Shown here in pieces: positions 59,940 to 64,000 of a stretch of 64,000 nucleotides of DNA. The notes under the pieces are model-generated. The model worked only from the letters and a program-made list of their open reading frames with translations. It was not told where the DNA came from and ran no database searches. Made by a program: the position numbers and the translations under genes. Numbering within the stretch: position 1 is the first letter of the stretch; the number at the start of each line of letters is the position of its first letter. Source of the DNA: Hepsetus odoe. Taxonomy: Eukaryota > Chordata > Actinopteri > Characiformes > Hepsetidae. The stretch is from contig CM029370.1 of assembly GCA_017165825.1 (NCBI GenBank), positions 25,299,047 to 25,363,046 of the forward strand. The letters run 5' to 3'.

Positions 59940-60194
59940 TAGTTTGGGACGCGGCCCGAACAGGAAGTCCTCCGAGTGAAGCCTCTCGCTTCGCCTCAGT
60001 CTCTGTGGCCGTGCGGTCCAATCAGGGAGCTCCATGTCAGACAGCGGGTTCAGAGTGGAAAGGCTGGGAGATGGCCGGCTGCGGCGTTGGCGCTGAACAG
60101 CGCGGCTTCAGGGCGCTTTAATGACGTGCTCGCTGCTCAGTATGTGTTTTCTCTCCGCTTCCTGACAGACGCGCTTTTGTGAAGCGACTTTCTC
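59940..60194 (+). promoter_or_regulatory. nus1 promoter and probable 5' leader
   Basis: GC-rich segment with an ETS-like ACAGGAAGT, a CCAAT box at 60018-60022, a TGACGTG (ATF6/XBP1-like) at 60122-60128, and no TATA box. Three short upstream frames (60034-60096, 60071-60121, 60121-60165) lie before the nus1 ATG. Which are transcribed depends on the unknown start site. Confidence 0.5.
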
Positions 60195-62594
60195 ATGGCC
60201 TTGTTGTACGACTTGGTGTGGCGGCTCCTGCACTGCCTGCTCCAGCTCCAGCGAGCGGCCGCCGCCTGGTTTGGAGGCCGCGTTTGGAGGCGAGGCGGCC
60301 GGCTGTGGAGGAGCGCCGGGGCCGCGCTGAGCTGCGGCGCGCAGAAGAAATCGGCGAAGAGCCGGCGGCTCCGCTGCGGGACGGACGGCAGGGCTCTGGA
60401 GAAGCTGCCCCTGCACGTGGGCCTGCTGGTGGCCGAGGAGGAGCAGCACTACACGGACATCGCCAACCTGGTGGTGTGGTGCCTGGCGGTGGGGATCTCC
60501 TCCGTCAGCGTGTACGATCATGAGGGTGAGACCAGGTTTCTTCTGATTAACCCCAAACGCTCCGGTCAGCTGCAGGAAAGAGGGAAGTCTGGCTCTGAGT
60601 GTCAGGAGATCACATGAGCTGCGGTCAGCAGGTCTGGGCTTCTCCCTCAGGCTGAACCCTGACCTGCTCTAAAGAGAGGGGAAGTTGAATGATGGGACTC
60701 TGTATCTGTTTAAACTCTGTAGGTCCATGTTCAGTAGATCTGCTGCTTCATAACAATAGGAGCTCTGTTCACTGAGAGTAACGACCTTCATTTCTTTTAA
60801 GGCTGGTTGAGAAATCACCTTGTTGGTTCAGAAGTGGAACAATGTTTCAGTGCAACAAAGTGTCTAAAGATAAGACAAGGTTCTAGATAAAAGAGGAACC
60901 ACTCTGTGTTCAGCATCAGCAGTAAATGAATCACCTGATCATCTGGAATCATCTGCTCCTGTTTCTTCACCGCTTTGTTCTGCTTGAAGGTTCAGACGTA
61001 GATCACTGTGTGGATTAACCAACACAGAACTATCAAACTGCTCAGGAACAGAGCCTGGAGTGAAGATGAGAGACGACAACACTGTCCTTCAGGAAGATCT
61101 GGAGAACTGCTCAGGAACAGAGCCTGGAGTGAAGATGAGAGACAACAACACTGTCCTTCAGGAAGATCTGGAGAACTGCTCCACTGTTCCTCAATAAAAC
61201 ATTAAAAGTACATTAGTGTTTAGGGGCTGGGCTCCTAGAAGGCTGTGGGTTTGAATCCCAGACCTGTAGGTTTCCCCGAGGTACCCTTGAGGAAGGTACT
61301 GTCCCAATCACTGCTCCCCGGCCAAAGGGAATAGCTGCCCCCTGCTGCACGGTGTGTAAGGGTTAAAAAGTGTTTCACGATGCTGGTCACTTTCAGTTTC
61401 ACTTCACTTAAACCATGAAGAAATGAGGCTCAGTATGTTTTGAACACAACTGTGTTGTTGGTGTGTGTGTGTGTGTGTGTGTGACTTACACGTTCATTAA
61501 AACGGTGCAGAAATGTGGGTGAGGGGTTGGGGGTGTTCAAATCAGAGGCCTTAAAGAGGCCCGTTCCCACACTTTGGACAGCCCTGATTTATGTTTAATC
61601 TCTCGTATGGCCTCTGATTGGCCTTTTTTCTGCCTCATGGACTGCCTGGAGCTCCTCCTCTCACAGTCTAAGCAGTCTAAGAAGGAGTGATCTGATCTGA
61701 TCTGATCTGATCTGAGTGACTGGTTACTCCTGTTTTCCTCACCGTGGCCTGTTTACGCCTCACCCGTTTCCCCTGGGTTGTTTCCCAGTGAACCGTGGGT
61801 GAAATTGCAGGCTGGATTACCTTTAACCGCTATTAAGCAACTCCGTGAAAAATAAGGGGGGGTGTGAAAGTGACTACCCTTGTCATTGTGAAACACCGCA
61901 CGACGAACCTCCCATACACACATGTGCAGCAGGGGGCGGCTATTGAAAGCGTCCGGGAGCAGTGACAGGGACGGTACCTTGCTCAAGGGTACCTCGGGCC
62001 AACCTACTGGTGAGGGAACCCCCAATCTTCTGATCCGGAACCTCTAGGCGTGATGCTGTGCAGCAGTAAGCAGTATGCCTTCTGGCACTTGAGAGGTTTT
62101 ATCATGTGCAGTAGAATTGACTGGGTCGTGTTCATCTGTGTGACTCACAGGAGCTTTAAATTAAGCTCAAGTGTGGCTGCTTCCTCCATGGGTTCTGAAT
62201 GAAAGTCACTGCTTTACCCAGAGTGAGTTGATCGTGTGGAGCCACTAGAGCACTATTGAGGAGTGTGGAAACTGAGTGTGCGCTGCTGATCAGAGATCAG
62301 AAACAGGAGACCCTTAAAGTAGTGAAATTCACTCATTAGGAGGCGTGTCTGGATACTTTTGGACTCTTTATTTCAGTTTTCTAACGTTTGCATCTTATAA
62401 AGGTGCACGTTTGTGTCTTTTCCTGCAGTTTCCGTTTCCCAGCGCTGATTGACCTGCTGTTTGTTTTGCAGGCGTCTTCAGGAGGAATAACTCCAGACTG
62501 ATGGAGGTCATTCTGAAACAGCAGCAGGAGCTCTTGGGCTCAGAGAGCTGTAAATATTCGCTAGAGTTCCTAAACAATGGCACAGATCGACATG
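60195..62594 (+). CDS. nus1: Dehydrodolichyl diphosphate synthase complex subunit Nus1 (Nogo-B receptor), 5' part
   Basis: Coding exons 60195-60525 and 62472-62594, both followed by GT donors. The gene continues beyond the right edge. They encode residues 1-151 of a protein that is 293 aa in human. The N-terminus (MALLYDLVWRLLHCLLQLQR) is the membrane-inserting segment. The variable basic linker follows, then the cis-prenyltransferase-like fold begins (LEKLPLHVGLLVAEEEQHYT, LVVWCLAVGISSVSVYDHEG, FRRNNSRLMEVILKQQQELL). Family knowledge: NUS1 is the non-catalytic partner of DHDDS in ER dolichol synthesis and supplies the C-terminal RxG motif, which lies outside this window. The linker of this copy is shorter than in human. 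Confidence 0.95.
61036..61181. repeat. 69-bp tandem duplication
   Basis: Two near-identical units, beginning AACTGCTCAGGAACAGAGCC at 61036 and 61105, with the first bases of a third unit at 61174. The units differ by one visible substitution (GACGACAAC versus GACAACAAC). The unit is a multiple of three, so a frame stays open across it, but nothing suggests it is translated. Confidence 0.9.
61210..61410 (+). repeat. tRNA-derived SINE, family A, 5' eroded
   Basis: B box GTGGGTTTGAATCCCAGA, CCGAGGTACCCTTGAGGAAG and GCTGCCCCCTGCTGCACGGT are clear. The head and 3' end are eroded. Confidence 0.8.
61460..61483. repeat. (TG)n microsatellite
   Basis: About 12 TG units. Confidence 0.9.
61690..61717. 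repeat. (TGATC)n pentanucleotide repeat
   Basis: About five TGATC units in tandem. Confidence 0.9.
61862..62050 (-). repeat. tRNA-derived SINE, family A
   Basis: Reverse copy with GTGAAAGTGACTACCCTTGT, GCAGCAGGGGGCGGCTATTG, GACGGTACCTTGCTCAAGGG and the AATCTTCTGATCCGG region. The B box is partly lost. Confidence 0.85.
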
Positions 62595-64000
62595 GTGAGT
62601 CGACACCCGTCTGCAGGGGGTTTGAAACGGGTTATTCCAGAAAAGGCCGACTTGAAGGTGTGGTGGTATTTTTAAATCCTTGCTCTGTGTCTGAGGTTGG
62701 AGCCCTTAGTTTGGGGCCATTTTCCCCGACCAGAGAGAGACAAACCCATTAGGGAATGATTTTGGGAAAATGTTAATCACTTTTTTAATTTTATTATTAT
62801 ATATTTTTTTTATTTTTTACATTTTTTTACAAGTCCTTTGATTGCAGTTTGAAGGTGCTTATCTGTTTCTTTTGCTGATAAGTTTTGAAATTCACATATT
62901 TCTGACTAGATGTTAAACAGCACTAAAGAGTTTGTCCACATTAAATTAATGGGGGATGTTAAAATAAAAGCAAGTGCTTGTTTTGCTCTCTTGGGCTCCC
63001 AGACACGAATGGCTGTGATTTTGGGAGCACAGGCCCCTTTTTTTTTTAAAAGTTGGAGTGTGTTTGAGTAAACCCTAAGTTAGGGAAGGACAGGGATGCA
63101 TGATTGGAGAACAACAAGTATTTTATGGCTTTCAAGATGAATCATTAACTGCTGTATACAATTGTATTGCTTGATTTAAAGCACATGTGTCAAACTCAAG
63201 GCCTGCCGGCTAAATCCGGCCCAGTGTACAATTATATCCGACCGATGAGATCATTTTATAGGTCTTTTTTTAAATGGCCCAGCAATATGATGCGCCGATA
63301 ACACACAAACTACAAATCCCATAATGCAGTGCAACAGCTGCCGACCGATAGGCTACCTGCAATCATTCACACATCAATTACGTCAGATCAATCGAGCGTC
63401 TGTTGACGTATACGATCCTAATTTCAAGTCAAAGCGAGCCCCTAACGATGGCCAAACATAAACGATCTTGTTGCCGAGAAAAGATGTCAAGCAGCATAAA
63501 AGGCATAAGAGCAAAGAAAACGGAAAATTGCTGTTTTAACTTTTACTTAAAAGCACAATTTTAATTATTTTCAGGTTTTTTTGCAGCATGTTCATATTTT
63601 GTATTTGTATAATTTTGACAGGAGATTTTTATGGAGAGCAAAATATTTTAAGTCATTTTAAGTTTCAGTTTGTTTATTCTGGAATAATATTGTGTCCTGT
63701 CTGTTTCGATTCACATTTATGTTTAAAAAACGTTCATTTATTGAACGTCTGTTTGTTTGTTTGCAGAATGCTTAAATCAGAATTAAGTTTAATTTCATAA
63801 AATATTAAATGTTAATTACAAGACGGAGTGTTGTGCTGAAAGATTGTCAACGACAACACCAGTTAATTAGATTAATCACAGGGTTGCAGAGGCGAAACCC
63901 TGTTGGATCAACCACTAGAGGGCACCGCAAAATTATTAACGGGAATCGACCAGAGTGCTGCATAACCAGATCCAGACCAAATCAATAAGAAGTTATGAAT
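62595..64000 (+). other. nus1 intron 2, left part
   Basis: AT-rich intron running to the window edge. It holds an hAT-like fragment (about 63183-63550) and T-rich runs near 62790-62830 and 63030. The next nus1 exon is not reached. Confidence 0.65.
63183..63550. mobile_element. hAT-like element fragment
   Basis: Starts with ATGTGTCAAACTCAAGGCCT followed by CCGGCTAAATCCGGCCCAGT, a terminal motif of a common hAT-type family, and CTACAAATCCCATAATGCAG. About 240 bp in, an ATGGCCAAACATAAACGATC could be the remnant start of a transposase frame, which is lost after about 20 codons. The right end was not found. Confidence 0.45.

Larger units (their letters stand above)
57639..59940. other. Spacer between nepn and nus1
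   Basis: AT-rich. It contains the nepn 3' end (position unknown), compound microsatellites on both sides of an inverted-repeat transposon (58815-59362), and a TG run near 59659. No additional gene is seen. Confidence 0.6.
60526..62471 (+). other. nus1 intron 1 and its content
   Basis: Contains a 69-bp tandem duplication (61036-61181), two SINEs (61210-61410, 61862-62050), a TG run (61460-61483) and a TGATC run (61690-61717). No other exon was recognised. Confidence 0.7.

Noticed and set aside
60108..60523. Minus-strand and alternate-frame open stretches over nus1 exon 1
   Set aside because: They are shadows of the GC-rich nus1 coding exon. The frame at 60195 matches the known protein.
61005..61205. 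Small repeat-containing protein across the 69-bp duplication
   Set aside because: The open frame follows simply from a unit length divisible by three in an intron; no start context or conservation argument supports it.

Overview
The window looks like nuclear DNA of a ray-finned fish. It has vertebrate-type genes split by GT-AG introns, very many tRNA-derived SINE copies of a teleost kind, degenerate Tc1/mariner and hAT-like DNA transposons, LINE 3' fragments, and long (CA)n, (CT)n and (TA)n microsatellites. The order of the host lineage cannot be fixed from the sequence alone. There is no bacterial operon, CRISPR array or phage-like content.

Four protein-coding genes are supported. (1) dcbld1, plus strand, 5300-31829, 15 coding exons, 706 aa: a type I membrane protein with CUB, LCCL and discoidin domains, a transmembrane helix and a tyrosine-rich tail. 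(2) gopc, minus strand, 52021-40196, 9 coding exons, 446 aa: a Golgi coiled-coil/PDZ trafficking adaptor, tail-to-tail with dcbld1. (3) nepn (nephrocan), plus strand, 54855-57638, 3 coding exons, 498 aa: a secreted leucine-rich repeat protein. (4) The first two coding exons of nus1, plus strand, 60195-62594, running off the right edge: the Nogo-B receptor subunit of cis-prenyltransferase. I joined all exons by eye; every junction keeps frame. The order dcbld1-gopc-nus1 is the familiar vertebrate synteny block.

Layout: 1-5100 is intergenic, with SINE copies and one unexplained exon-like segment. A CCAAT/GC-box promoter lies at about 5100-5160. dcbld1 and its probable long 3' UTR reach about 35.1 kb. 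A repeat-rich spacer follows to about 37.5 kb, then the probable 3' UTR and body of gopc to 52 kb, with a GC-rich promoter up to about 52.3 kb. nepn has a TATA-like promoter. A spacer at 57.6-59.9 kb carries a 548 bp inverted-repeat transposon, and nus1 starts from a CCAAT-containing promoter.

The genes share no single pathway: dcbld1 is a surface scaffold, gopc works in Golgi-to-surface sorting, nepn is extracellular, and nus1 acts in dolichol synthesis in the ER. I found no previously undescribed biological system. The most useful leads are two exon-like segments without a home (about 1275-1491 and 52330-52525), the splice features of gopc (24-nt microexon, GC-AG intron, TG repeat next to an acceptor), leader uORFs in nus1 and dcbld1, and several unclassified repeats.
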